From contig OZ025269.1 in the NCBI GenBank assembly GCA_964019165.1, positions 13,082,422 through 13,146,421 of the forward strand: a DNA stretch of 64,000 bases, given 5' to 3'. The DNA comes from Mastigias papua. Its lineage: Eukaryota; Cnidaria; Scyphozoa; Rhizostomeae; Mastigiidae. Of the stretch, positions 1-63,892 are shown in pieces (the first letter of the stretch is position 1; each line of letters begins with the position of its first letter). The notes under the pieces were generated by a model. The model ran no database searches and was not told the DNA's origin. It worked only from the letters and a program-made list of their open reading frames with translations. The position numbers and the translations under genes are program-made.

Positions 1-501
1 ATAAAAGGATACATGAATTTATACCAACACCTCTGTGGCCATAACACTGATCATGGCGAGACAAAAAGGAAAACATAAGCACATTTGTTAGTGCCAATCA
101 AAAAGAAACCACAACAAGTGATACTTGGTACTGCTATAAAGAAATTTACACTGCTTGCTCAAGTATGGGTAATATGTCAATGCTCATTCATGGTAGCAGA
201 ATGTTGTAGCAGGTATTAATGAAATAAGACTTGTTATGCTATTGGTGATGACAAAATGCTTTTTGTATGAATATACTTCAGCATTGCACAAATAATAGAA
301 AACATGCTGAACCATTGTGAAATAAATTTTCACCCAGCAATTATCAAAGTCTAAAAATGTCAGATAATTATCAATGATTATAATCACTGACAGGAAAAAT
401 GGAAACATACACCTGGATGTACATTCAAACTCACATGGATGAAGGAATAGTACATTTGACAAGTCACTAGTTTGGCAAATAGGTAGCTCTTTTCCTAGTC
501 T

Positions 502-752
502 CTATCTAGCTGAAATGTTCAAGGGGGAAAAGAGCATTTTTACTGTATGTTTTAGCACATATTCTGAATTTTCACTAGGATGTTGTCCTTTGGCCAAATC
601 AAAAGCTATTTTAGCAATAGAGCCCTGATAGATGAGGTGGCTGCTCTTCCTGTGATGACTTCCCTTCAAATGCTCACCAAGTGCCCAGCAATGACTGCTT
701 TTGATAGTATGCTTGGGGTCTGACTTGCTTCCTGGTATATATTTCTGTTAAG
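502..752 (-). other. Unassigned open frame, possible 3' exon
   Basis: Read on the minus strand, this stretch is open for about 80 codons with no ATG needed and ends in TAG at 504-502. It encodes a polar, His/Ser/Lys-rich peptide (pieces include SSHCWALGEHLKG and KIAFDLAKGQHPSENSEY). An AG acceptor lies near its 5' side after an in-frame TAA. It is downstream, in transcription order, of the PDZ exons at 1585-2460, so it could be the terminal exon of that gene. I recognise no domain. It may be chance: no conserved family is visible and the phase to the PDZ exon cannot be fixed. Confidence 0.25.
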
Positions 753-1010
753 CTTCAGACACTATCACATGTTTCATACTCAACCTTCTTCATGAGGAAA
801 ATGGTTTAAGAGCAACACATTACAAAAACAAACAAAAGCTGCTAAGTGCAGAGTGATGTGTAAACTTCAATTATAGGAAAAGGCTAGACCACTGAGGTCC
901 CAATGTGGGCTCATTGCATGTTCTTTACAAGAGTCAAACTTCAAAACCAGACCCGGTTCTTGGTTTTGGCAAGTGGCTTCCACTGGCATTCTTTTTCTAG
1001 TAATTCACAG

Positions 1011-1180
1011 TGTGGTCTAGTAGTTACAACGCTTGCCTGGAAAGCAAGAGACCCTGGTTTGATCCCAGGTGGTTGCATTCTAAGGTTGAAATGACCTTGG
1101 GGTTCTGCACTTCTGTGGTGTAATGGAATGGTGTAGGACTCCTAGTCATATTCTTTTGTGCATCCATTGGGTTGATTCCT
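1011..1180 (+). repeat. Tandem tRNA-like SINE units
   Basis: Two tRNA-like bodies follow each other. The first has a box A-like TGGTCTAGTAG (1013-1023), a 5-bp anticodon stem CTTGC/GCAAG around the loop CTGGAAA (anticodon position GGA, Ser-like), and a T arm CCTGG/CCAGG with box B GGTTTGATCC near 1056. The acceptor stem does not pair, so this is not a functional tRNA. The second has box A TGGTGTAATGG (1116-1126) and box B GGGTTGATTCC (1169-1179). Two pol III promoter sets in tandem suggest a tRNA-derived SINE or a dimer of degraded tRNA copies. The family is not identified. Confidence 0.5.
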
Positions 1181-1584
1181 CATGGGGCATGCAAAAATTG
1201 ATTTCAAATTGTGTAAACTACTTGAGAGTTAGTAATGTATGCACTAAATGCCAAATGTCAGTGTTTGCAGAAAGCAAAATGCATGCATCTCTAGAAGCTA
1301 AAAGAAAGAATGCAATAAGATATGGCCTAAAACACTAAAAGAGTTGAGAAACATACTGCTTTACTAAAACTTTGCACACTTAGTAAAAAATAAAATCAGG
1401 TCAAGCAAAGAATGGCATGTGTTAACTTTTGACATACTGTTGATAAAAATTGCTATTAGAATGCACAATTCCTGTTCAACTAGATACACAATAGCGATGT
1501 ATGGGAGCTTCCAAGCTATCTGATGGTATATCATATGACAGGGGATTGGGTTCCACATATGACACATAAAGGGGGCTTTCTTAC

Positions 1585-2460
1585 CTCAAGTATTTTATCC
1601 CCAGCTTCCAGCTGCTTTATTTTATCTGCATTTGACCCTTGTCTTATACGAATAATGAATATGCCTGCATCTTCTTGGTATAAAGGTCTATCAGAACCAC
1701 CTTCCAAAGTTAATCCAAAACCATCATCTATAAAAGCATGCATCATCTTATAATGAACAGAGTATAGTGTAACAATAGGAGATTGATCTTTTCATTCATC
1801 AAAGCTGATTAAAGTCATGATAATGCAGCAATTACTCTCTGTACTTTTCAACAAATGATCAGCCAAGTAATAGTCTATGAAAAACAAATCAGCTGGTCTT
1901 TTGTCTTCTCCAACTTAATAATTTATTCACCAATAATTATTCGACAATCTACCACTTATCAATTCAATGGTAGACCTATTTCTAAATAGATTTAACTTTT
2001 TAAGTATGCCTGCTATTGAATTTTAAAACAAATAACTGCTGGGCAATTAGAAACAAAAGAAAATTGGAATATTTGTATTGTAAACTTTGCTTTATGCCAG
2101 ATGTAATGCAGTCCGCTTTAGTTACATAATGTAATGGTATCCAAATACCTAATACACCCAAGTGAGATAGTCTGTTGAATATTAGAAACATTATGCCCTA
2201 CATTAAGCAAGCCAAAGTGCAGCATAGTAATTGTTGCAAATCATAAAATAAACATTATATATAAGCTCATACAATTCTTCATCTAAAGAAGTCTAGAAAT
2301 TGTAAAAAGCTTTGAACCTAGATCTATGTGCTTTGTTGCTTAGTGGACTTCTTACATAAGATGGATATATAACAAAAACCTCACCTCCTTTAGGAAGCTC
2401 TACACAAAGTGTTGAGGTATCCCAAAAATTTTCAATATCTGATTTATCAACATCAGAGAC
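1585..2460 (-). CDS. PDZ-domain protein, two internal exons (partial gene)
   Basis: Two minus-strand exons join in phase. Exon 2460-2385 follows acceptor TTTATCAG, encodes an acidic linker ending VELPKG, and has donor GGTGAGG. Exon 1727-1585 follows acceptor TTTATAG and ends CTTGAG/GTAAGA. The second encodes most of a PDZ fold: DDGFGLTLEGGSD (variant carboxylate-binding loop, GFGL in place of GLGF), AGIFIIRI (beta-strand 3) and LEAGDKILEV (the usual GD.IL.V turn before the alphaB helix). PDZ domains bind C-terminal peptides and scaffold membrane or junction complexes. The rest of the domain should lie below 1585, but I could not place it. The layout recalls small single-PDZ proteins such as SYNJ2BP or TAX1BP3, but it is not close enough for a symbol. 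The start and earlier exons are unknown. Confidence 0.7.
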
Positions 2461-5400
2461 CTGATAAACACATTAAAAAATGGTTAACCTGAACACCAAA
2501 GTATTGTTGATGTAAATTATGTGCAAATACTGAAATGAATCAATGGAGAGACCTACCAAATAGATCATATTTTCATATCACCAGACTTGATGAGGCAATT
2601 TGAAACTTTACACATAATGTGCATTGTTATATCTTAGGGCAATTGCTCCTTACAAAAACAAAGCAATTATGTTGACAATAAGATAAGATATTTGCTTTGC
2701 TGAGGGCAAGCAGTATACATCACTAAGCAATGATGTGTGAGCATCAGAAAGTTGCCCACTTTTGCTCAAGATTTTACGTGTAGCAGAAAATTTCTAGGTG
2801 TGCAGTGCACCGTAGTGTGCAAGATCACCAAATATATACATCCAATGTGCATTCATTAGGTGATCAATGTTTTCAGTCACCTACTATCACTTCATAATTT
2901 CTTTTCTTACAATGTTAGGGGGACAAAGATAGTTAGACTCATATCTGGCACCATGCCCTGTAGATCTAGAAATACCCTTATCATGACATATACTGTGACA
3001 GATAAGTAGTTGCCATGTACTATCCATAAAGCAATTACTAAAGGTATTGAGAGTGGCTTTGTCATAGTTTCAGCAAACCTTGCTAGGGTATGAGAATACA
3101 CCTTATAAAGTAAATAAAAGGGACATATTCAAATAATGTACGCTGATAGCTAAAACGTTATCTTTTGCCAGTTTCGCTGTCTTGTAGCCACTTCTGATGA
3201 AAAGTAAGCCTAAACCACTTCAGTAATTTTTAGAACATGGGCATTCCTGTATATGTGGTACTTTCATATTGCACTTGCCTTTGTTTAGATTTTCAAACTC
3301 CTTACAAAGACAGTAAGATATACACTGTGTGATACTCTGCACGTTATTATATGGATACTTTAATTTAAAAGAATTCAGGGCCAAATCTTAAAGCAAATCT
3401 TCCTTAGCAATATACTAGATATATCTTGTTACATGTAACGTTTGGAAGTGATAATGCTATAATAAATGCAGTAGCAATAAGAAGTGCATACATTGTCAAC
3501 ATCGAATAAAGAACCCTGTCGCTGATAATTCCCTTCTTCGTAGCTGTTCATAACTGTTCATTCTAACGACCAATCTTAGGTCAAGAAATTGGCAAAGAGC
3601 AATTAGCTGTAGCCTCTTTTCAATTTCCTGAAAAGAGATAACGGCACGTCACTTTCCGCTTTTTCGTTTGGTGAGGAAACTGGTTAGGTTAAAGCGTTGT
3701 AAGGCAAAAGCTGTCTTATTCCTTACTGTTTTTGCGATAAAATGTATAACATTTCGGTTTTAGAGCACCTTATTTAGTAACGGTTCAGGGACTGGGCAGT
3801 TTAAATACCAAAAACCAGTAAAAACACATTTGGAGTTTTAATGGACTACAGCAGCAACAACATTTTGGTAGTAGTCGATCAGTTGTAGTCGATGCACAAC
3901 TGGTACATAGTGTGACTATAGTGGCGGCGTGAGCTAGCAAAGATTGACAGAGACAGGTCAAGAACCACGGAACTTCTTGGGCCACACCTTTTTGTTTACG
4001 CAAAATCTGATTATATGGGCCAATTTAGCGCAATTTCATCTTGACTGTTGGATCATTGTCATTAAGTCTAAGCGGCCGTACATCAAAGTCGTCTTCTATA
4101 CGTAGATTAATCTTCCCGTCAAAATAAGTTAAATGAAATATTGCGAGACAGAGGAAAATTTATGTGAAGAAAACTGCCATGACGGGCCTGATAAATAAAA
4201 AATTTTGGCTTGTTGTAAAATCATTTAGTGTTAATAGTGAATATTGTTAAGCTTATCTTCAGAATCGCAGGAAGATTGTAGAATGTGTGAGGAAGCTAAA
4301 ATGATTGAGCGGGCGAAGGAGTTTCTACGGTATTCGTCGCACTGTATTGTGTAAAAATGACAGTCTAGGATATAACTCGACAAGCAACATAAAGAAGGCA
4401 AAGCAAACTAAAACTCGGAAGGAGACGTACTTTAGGAATATGTCTGCAAAATTGAAAACAGTATACGAGAAATGAGAATGGGGAAGCCCCACACGGCAGT
4501 TCTTTCAAAGGATAGCCTATACCGAAGATACTGGGAAAATTGCTTTAACTATAGGGCCTCATATCTCCTGTTTACAGTAAAATTTTGAAAAGGGAAGCGG
4601 TAATGCTTTAGAAAAACCATTCTGCTACATGAAAATGTAAAAATCTGCCCGGAGCAGAGAAATGTCGCGTGCAACACCAGCTTTTTGTATGAGGTGTGTT
4701 TTTATACAGTAAAAAGCCTATGCCGCCATCTTTGCTTCTGAAATGATCAAAATGATTTTCTCTTCACTTTGTATTGTTTTTCACGCGTGTTGATTGACAA
4801 ATATGGATGCAAACAGATAGGCTGATTGGCTCAAAATATTTTGCCCCCTTGCTTGTAAAGCCTGGTTCACACTTGTGAAGCAGACGCACGAGAAGATGGT
4901 GAAGCAGAAGCAAGCTGAGTGTGACAATGCATGAAACAAATGAAGCAAGCATGAACTATCAAAGCACGCGTTGAAGCAAGAATAACAACAAATGTTCGAT
5001 AATCTTGCTACATAGTTGCGTCTTCTTCACCCTTTCTTCACTCTTGCTTCATAAATTGTGTAATGTGAACATTGTACGCAGCATGCGCAAGACCGTTTTT
5101 GAAATATTTAGAGAACCTAGTTATGGGGAAAACATTTTACCACAATAAAAGTACCATGTCCCTTATGGTAAATCTGACAAATTTGTTAAAGACAAGAGCA
5201 GCAAATTAGTGGCTTTAGAGGATGCTGTCCAGGAAACACATTTTGAAAGATATACCAAAGTATGAAAAGTGCCTTTTCTCTCGTTGCTGGGAAGTTTCAT
5301 ACAACGGTAGTTCCCACTATTTTTGGCTTGAAGCTTCTCTCGCCAACATTTCTACGTCATATGGCTTATCTGGACTTGCTGACAAAACTGATTTCTGCCA

Positions 5401-5551
5401 AGCTGGCAATATTACCATGCAATGCTCCAAAAGCAACGAGTATGGTCTTGTCTTAGACAAAGAAGCTAGAGCAGCCAATGAGACGACACCCATTTCACTT
5501 CTACAACAATTAAATTATGATCTAAATGTTCCTATTAATAAAGAAGAATAA
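2461..5551. other. Intergenic/intronic stretch between PDZ gene and MED17
   Basis: No confidently coding exon is seen. It contains a MITE-like element at 4857-5075. One short minus-strand frame near 4130-4040 reads INLRIEDDFDVRPLRLND and then stops; it could be an upstream exon or chance. A plus-strand frame at 5222-5551 abuts the MED17 stop and is antisense to its 3' UTR. The 3' UTR of MED17 and the 5' end of the PDZ gene must both lie here. Confidence 0.5.
4857..5075. mobile_element. MITE-like inverted-repeat element
   Basis: The left end reads GCCTGGTTCACACTTGTGAA and the right end, reverse-complemented, reads AATGTTCACATTACACAATT. Inside, GAAGCAGACGCA and GGTGAAGCAGAAGCAA on the left have reverse-complement counterparts on the right (TTGCGTCTTCTTCACC). 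The ends resemble the GGCCTGGTTCA terminus of the element at 55299-55629, so both may belong to one non-autonomous DNA transposon group. There is no coding capacity, and target-site duplications are unclear. Confidence 0.45.
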
Positions 5552-16662
<11,111 letters not shown>

Positions 16663-17111
16663 ATTTCTCACGTTATAGCTGCGTTGTTGTTGTTTGTATT
16701 GATTGCATTGATTGACTGTGATTGTGAGTTGTCTCGTGTTGCTGTTGTGATATCGGATAAGACGATGGAATGAGATCGTAATGCCCAAATAACAGACGAC
16801 CTTTGTAAGCCATCAATGATGCCACAGTGAGGCGTTGGGGTGTCTCAGTCCCTTGCTGAACCTAAGAGGGCCTAAATTTCTACATTGAACAGGTTGTGTC
16901 ACTGCTTTCACCTTTCTCTAGACAAAAGTATCATATGTAAACAGCCCTTTAACTAGTAAATTTCCACCAATCATGATCACATGCTGACGGGGAGCTCCTT
17001 CTGTGAGGGTGATTCCGCAACATCAAGAGGCCTGAAGGAACTGGTGGTACACTATATTTACAGTTTTATAGTAGATTTGTCTCTATACGAGTCAAGTAGA
17101 AGTAAGCAACC
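16663..17111. promoter_or_regulatory. Shared upstream region of divergent MED17 and MTR
   Basis: The MED17 start codon (minus) and the candidate MTR start (plus) are about 450 bp apart and point away from each other, so the core promoters of both must lie here or in unseen 5' exons. I see no clear TATA box on either side. A GTTGTTGTT run lies just upstream of MED17. This is inferred from geometry; transcription starts were not identified. Confidence 0.5.
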
Positions 17112-58543
<41,432 letters not shown>

Positions 58544-59211
58544 GTAAGCAATTTGTTTTCCCTTTTTGGAGAGGTATGCTCGTTTATTATCGGTTCTTTA
58601 GAGCTTCTGTGGATAATGGCTATCTTCTAGATGAAACCTCAGTCCGTAGGCTGCCTTTGTATCTAACTTAGTTAAAATACCTACCTTATAAAGTTGCCTA
58701 TTTATAGAAGTAGTACATTCGCAATGGTAAGACTCTAAAATACGAGTTAAGACTGAACATCATGTAAACGTGTAGATGAAGTTTTTTCTTCTCAACACAA
58801 GTGCAAGATATAAAAAATAACCACAAAATTTAAATACATACTTCTGTTTCATTGAAACAATAAACCTTCTGATAACGTAAATTTAAAGCATACTAGACAT
58901 CAGTAGGGATAGCAGCAAATAAGTTTCTGAAGACAGCTAGTAAATTGAAATATTGTTTCTCTGCCTAGATACTTTTGGATATTTTAACCACTACGTGTTT
59001 ACATTATGGGTCTAGCTTGATTGGGCTGCTGCATTATACACACCTGCCATTTTCTATCTACAAAGTACAATTCCTATTATCTGAAATATTATCATGCTTC
59101 TGCCAAGAAATCTATCTATGAGTTGAATTCATAGTCTTAAATCTATAATCTAGCTTCAGATGACCTCAAATAACTTTCAATTAATTTTAAAAATTCTTTC
59201 TACTTGTTTCT
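58544..59211. other. Between last MTR exon and VSX exon
   Basis: This follows the MTR donor GTAAGC, so it starts as MTR intron, and would also hold the VSX 3' UTR on the minus strand (TTTATT at about 58584 would be AATAAA on that strand). No coding exon is recognised. Confidence 0.5.
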
Positions 59212-59514
59212 TCAGAATGGGACGTTCGTACGAGTCCTTTGCCTTCCTATGTTACACGCTGTTATTTGCTTGGAATCATAATTCTGCCTCCCTTCTTTGT
59301 CACGCACTTCAAAGGCTGACGGTCTGTCCTCTGATTTGAAAATTCCATCTTTGATGCTCTTTTGTAAGTGAGCTTTGCTGGTTTCATGGCCCAGTGAATT
59401 CGCCAGGGAGTGTCTCACCATAGCTCCATATAAACCATACCTTGCCATCACCGACCCAGTACCCCAAGTCTTTTCTTTTCTTCTCCATTTCGCTCTGCGG
59501 TTTTGGAACCAAAC
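59212..59514 (-). CDS. VSX: VSX-class homeobox gene, terminal exon (partial)
   Basis: The exon follows acceptor CTAAACAG and ends in TGA at 59214-59212, 101 codons including stop. It begins [15 protein letters not shown], the C-terminal half of homeodomain recognition helix 3, with a splice site right before it (the common paired-like intron between homeodomain residues 46 and 47). The sequence after it, [20 protein letters not shown], then KSIKDGI, matches the CVC domain found only in VSX/CHX10-type proteins, transcription factors of visual interneurons and related neurons. The rest (about 55 residues) is polar and not recognised. The exon or exons for the start of the homeodomain were not found between 59515 and 64000, so they should lie further along. 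VSX1 versus VSX2 cannot be assigned. Confidence 0.92.
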   Translation of the reverse strand, partial: VWFQNRRAKWRRKEKTWGTGSVMARYGLYGAMVRHSLANSLGHETSKAHLQKSIKDGIFKSEDRPSAFEVRDKEGRQNYDSKQITACNIGRQRTRTNVPF

Positions 59515-59750
59515 CTGTTTAGAAATATGTAAATATGTAGGTAAGTAAGTTAATAATTAATTGAACTTTCATTCCATATATTCCATTATTTCAATTGTAT
59601 ATTTAAAATAGTCCTTTTATACGTCATATACGAAGGAGAAAGCAGAGAAGTACTTTCAAAAATCTAAATTACACCTAAAGCTGCACGAGGAAAATAAGAA
59701 TAAAACGGAAAGTAAGTAGGAAAGTAAGTAAAGTAAGTAAAGTATGTGTA

Positions 59751-59882
59751 GCACGAAAAAGCGGGAACATTCTTTTAGCATACTGAAAGCTTTTTTTTGT
59801 CAGAGTATGAAACTTCGGATAACGACCGAAAGGTGAACCGAAACATTTCGGTTCACCTTTCGGTCGTTATCCGACGTTTCAT
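59751..59882. mobile_element. Foldback element, family copy 3, with 37-bp hairpin arms
   Basis: The left part (GCACGAAAAAGCGGGAACAT, TTTTAGCATACTGAAAGC, GAGTATGAAAC, TCGGATAACG) aligns along its length with the reverse complement of 10682-10815. The right part is a near-perfect hairpin: arms 59807-59843 and 59846-59882, one mismatch, 2-nt loop. No coding capacity. Confidence 0.75.
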
Positions 59883-61012
59883 TATCATCCACTAGCTATC
59901 AACCAAAGTTAGCTTGCTGCTACATTTGCGTAAAGTTTGGTTCTAACTTGCTGTTCTGCTGCCCAGCCCACTGTGAAGTTAGTCGATAGTTCCTAAAGAT
60001 TTGATACGCTGCATTGAAAACGTATCTGATCGGGATACACCCTGATTGTGTATCAGAGGTACACACCTACACACTATTGCTATACAATACTAAAGGAATA
60101 TCAAAAATATGAACTAGGTACTGAACCAATATTGCTATGATTCATTTTGAGAGCTGACAGGCCTGTTGTCGGAATTTCCTTCTCATTTTCAGTATATCCT
60201 CTCAATTTTAATTTACTTAAATAGACCTCTGCCGTACTAAAAATGGGAGACGCATTTCCTTAAAATCATTTTTGCCCCTTTCAGCTGCATTATGACCTTT
60301 CATATATTAATAGAAGATGCAATGATCTCTTCAGAAATCTTTGCAGCTCGACCAAATTATATATACACCTTGGTGTTAGAACCATTTCCTTTTATTATTG
60401 AGCCTGTATTGTTTCTACCATGACATTTCAGAACTCTGTTACTAGATTTCTTGTGGTAGCCTATTTTGTAGAGCGCTACGTTTGTGCAGTGCGCCTGTCT
60501 GTGTAACAATGTAGTGTTACGCAACCTCGGGCATTATCGGTATGAAAGTCTTTAGAAAGTTTAAGTACTGAAATCATGAAAAAGCTAAGAAAGTTTCAGT
60601 ACTATTTGGAAAAAGCTTTCTTATAAAAAAGTTGGTAGTCTCGTAAGTATTGTTGTCAGTATTCATTCGAGATAGCTTTGTAACAAGAAAAGCAAGGAAA
60701 TCGCCACGCCTATTTTTATATCCAATATAATGTCTTAGTTTTGTTTCATCCAGACTGTTGCCGCATTATTCGGTATTACCTCTTTTTTATTCGATTAACG
60801 CTTGCCTGTAGGCGCTACATTACTTGGCTAGGGTCTAACTCTGTGTATTTCAATTCCTAATTGTAAGTATAAAGTATCATGGTACAAAAAGTGACATGTT
60901 TCATATAGAGCATTTTGTCTCCCACATTCTAGTACATCCAGATAGTGTGATTTTGTCTCTGTGAACGTCCAGCGTGTTCTGCCTACTTTCTACCCAGATG
61001 TCCAAAGTGTGT

Positions 61013-61325
61013 GGTCACAAATTCTTTCTCCATCTATGTGGCCCTTTATGAAATTCCCCTCTTATGGAAATTCCTGTAAAATGCTATAATTTGCAGTTAT
61101 AGTTGGCACGCAGGTTCAGCGTTTATTATTTGAAGTTCTACCTGCCATTGACCTATTTAGAACCAATATATTTAGTAGCTACATAGGCACAAATCTCATA
61201 GCCATAGCCATTATTAGACATATTGTTTCTATCTTGTGATGATTTTTCTCTTTCGTTTGCTTTTTTTGGTTAGCTAGTTCATTGAGCGTATTCTTAGCAA
61301 CCATTTAGAAGCCTCTGTGACCACA
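61013..61325. repeat. Dispersed repeat copy B, possible short-TIR element
   Basis: 61013-61075 resembles 32031-32100. TGTGGTCACA at 61010 and TGTGACCACA at about 61316 are inverted, which could mark the ends of a ~310-bp MITE. Confidence 0.35.
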
Positions 61326-62587
61326 TTCAATCTTCAAAATCTGCGCCTACGTGGAGGAAGCATCAGTAGCTATGTAGAGTAAGGCAACATGCCAGTACAA
61401 CTATTATAGCTAGTTCACGTTAGAAATTTGATATCTTATTTTCAATTTACTTCCCTTGTTAAACTGACCGAGTTCAACCAGCGTTGAACATATATTTTTT
61501 CTTTCATCGTAAGAGTTACAAGGTATGCAAAGCTGCATTATGTGATAAAAATTAAAGTCATTCCGCTCCTTAACTCTGCCTGAAGTAACTAGGTTGTCGG
61601 AAGAAACAATGACTTCTCTCGTATGATGGGAATTTGATATAGTTGTTTTTCTGTCATTTGATGGGATTTTCTTTATTAACAAGATACATATCAAAGCCAA
61701 TAATAAAGTAATTAACATTGGAATATTATTTTATTAAGAGATTAGACAATGAAAAACAACTTAGAATTTTATCAAGGTCACATGAATAGTCTAGTTGTTT
61801 TTTCAGTTTTATGTTTACCATCAAAATCCTTAGTAGGCTCGTGTTGATGTAAAGATCTTTGGATAATTCTTTCAAGAAATGCTGTCGAAGAGGAGTTTGC
61901 TTTTTTATCGTATCATTGCGATTTGAGCCTTTGGAAATTTTGATTTGCCTCCATTAATTTGATGCAATATTCTCAATGCTGTGTGTGAGCAATATGCTAG
62001 CTGATGGTTAGGACTAGACAGAATAACAATATATAACGGCCAATACAACTTAAACTGCTCCTGTGACCATATTTAAGTGCCCTGAGAGTTTTTACGTTGG
62101 TTCTGAGTCAGGATTTGGCTTTCTTATCTTTTTCAAGTCGCTTTAGATACTCTGTATTGCAAACTCTGCTCATACTATCCGCTGCTAATGCTATATGCTA
62201 TTGTTTCAATGCCGTAGATCATCGAATTGGCCCCCCTAGAAAACGCCCCTCCTCGCACAAGCCCCATGTTAGAACTGCAAATTATTAATAAACCCTCACC
62301 ACAGAGGATGTTGAAGAACTTGATATGGACTGACGCTTAAATTTAGGCTGTTTGTTTAATACTATAGAGAATATGAGTTGTGAAAAGGAGTTGTTTTATG
62401 CTGCATATGTCATGCAATTTATAGGTCCCCATGGAGTAAGCGCCACCCAAAGTTTATAAAATAGAAGGGCCCCAGGGGGGCAAATTCGAGGATTTATCTT
62501 AACTTTGCGACTTCTCTCGGAAGCACATTGCTATCAGGGAAGACGTGAAATAGCCATAATACTTATCATTCGCGTTGTTTCAATTCA

Positions 62588-62665
62588 GTCAATCAATTAA
62601 TGAATCAATCAATCCATCAATTGATGAACCTACCGATCAAACAATCAGTGAATCATCTATAAATC
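62588..62665 (+). repeat. Degenerate (AATC)n repeat
   Basis: Repeated AATCAATC, AATGAATC and CATCAATT units with substitutions; a decayed tetranucleotide microsatellite. Confidence 0.75.
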
Positions 62666-63382
62666 ATATGATTAGACATGGAATCGTTATCAAAGTAAAT
62701 GCCATCACTTGCCGCTATGGTCTTAATTTTTTCTGAGCTATTCGCTATTAAAAATAACTCAAGTCTTTCCCAACCATAACGCTATCTACATATCATTGGA
62801 ATTGCTCAGCATTCTTGTTTCCCCCTTTCGGTTTATAGGGCCTAAATTATTTTTGAGAAATTAGAATCGCTAGACAGTAAATATGACTGGATGCATTGGT
62901 GGTAATCATTTCACAGAAGCGAAAAAAAATGCAAAAATCAGTTTATTCCATAGAGATGATAAAATTATGATTATGTTACAAAGTGCATATTTGCTAGTTA
63001 CGTATGGAATGAAATTGGACAGCTGTCTAGTACTTTCAGAGCCTGTGAATTCTAGAAGATTATAGTGTGCTAGTATCACCTCTATCCGAATACATTTTTA
63101 AAACAATATGAAAGATCTTTAATCTCATCAATTTTCGAAGACCTTGCTATTCGTAAGATGGTGCTTTTTGCACGAGGCATGCGCAGAGCAATTTTCCATA
63201 CCATGGCTCCGCTTCGTATTAGAGAACGCACCAAAGTGCATGAGTTCTTCGTTTGCTTTGCGCCTACCTACCAGGATTTTCAAATTAAGAACTTTTATTT
63301 GATTTGTTTGATTTTTGGATTATTCTTACCAGTTTTGTAATTAATGTCTTTTATCGAAAGAATGTAATAACAGTTTACAAAA

Positions 63383-63644
63383 TTACACCTGCTTCTTATA
63401 GCCTTGTGCTTTCTTTTGGAAAGTGTCTTTGGTGTATTTCATGGGATCAACATGAAAATAGGTCTCTGAAAATTTGTTGAAGTCCAACCAAGACGAAGCG
63501 TAATGTGAAACTATAATTAAGTTCATACAGTTTATTGTAATTTTGATCAATGCCATCCTCTTTAACAGTTGTTTTCGGTCATTGTTGCCCACTATGGCAA
63601 CTCCTATTCCACTTATCAGAAAGATCTCTACTGATCATGTGCAG
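63383..63644 (-). other. Unassigned minus-strand open frame
   Basis: The frame is open for about 85 codons: a hydrophobic segment (EIFLISGIGVAIVG), then basic and aromatic stretches (HYASSWLDFNKFSETYFHVD, KKAQGYKKQ). The end (CAG/GTGTAA) could be a donor. A strong acceptor TTTTTTTGCAG lies upstream near 63657, but it opens a different frame. No family recognised; may be chance. Confidence 0.2.
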
Positions 63645-63892
63645 TTTGAGTTTTCTGCAAAAAAACAGGATTAGTTTGAGTTAGAAGGGATTATTCTACA
63701 TAACAAATGAATTTTTATTGGATTTCTTACAAGCCTGACATGTGAGACACCCTCTCTTTTGAGAATATTGGAACTCTAAGATTTAGCCTTATTCAAACTA
63801 TGTTCCCACGTATCTAGGCCATTTTTGCCAACTATACATAGACACAAGACAGTCGTTAAAGCCACTAACCAAAACTAACACCCTTTGCCATC

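Larger units (their letters stand above)
59515..63892. other. 4.4 kb without a confident exon
   Basis: This lies upstream of the VSX exon (minus) and downstream of the last visible MTR exon (plus). It holds a GTAA-rich patch (59710-59750), the foldback element at 59751-59882, the repeat copy at 61013-61325, an (AATC)-like patch at 62588-62665 and a minus-strand open frame at 63383-63644. I searched it by eye for the MTR C terminus and the VSX homeodomain start and found neither. Confidence 0.5.

Noticed and set aside
1011..1078. Functional tRNA-Ser(GGA)
   Set aside because: The anticodon and T arms pair, but the acceptor and D stems do not, so a SINE or decayed tRNA copy fits better.
5222..5551. 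109-codon plus-strand frame
   Set aside because: It is antisense to the MED17 3' UTR, matches no family I know, and competes with another open frame over the same bases (5262-5456).
59920..60060. Minus-strand frame with Tyr-Pro-Asp, tested as the missing VSX homeodomain exon
   Set aside because: The surrounding residues do not match a homeodomain helix 1-2 and the frame soon stops.
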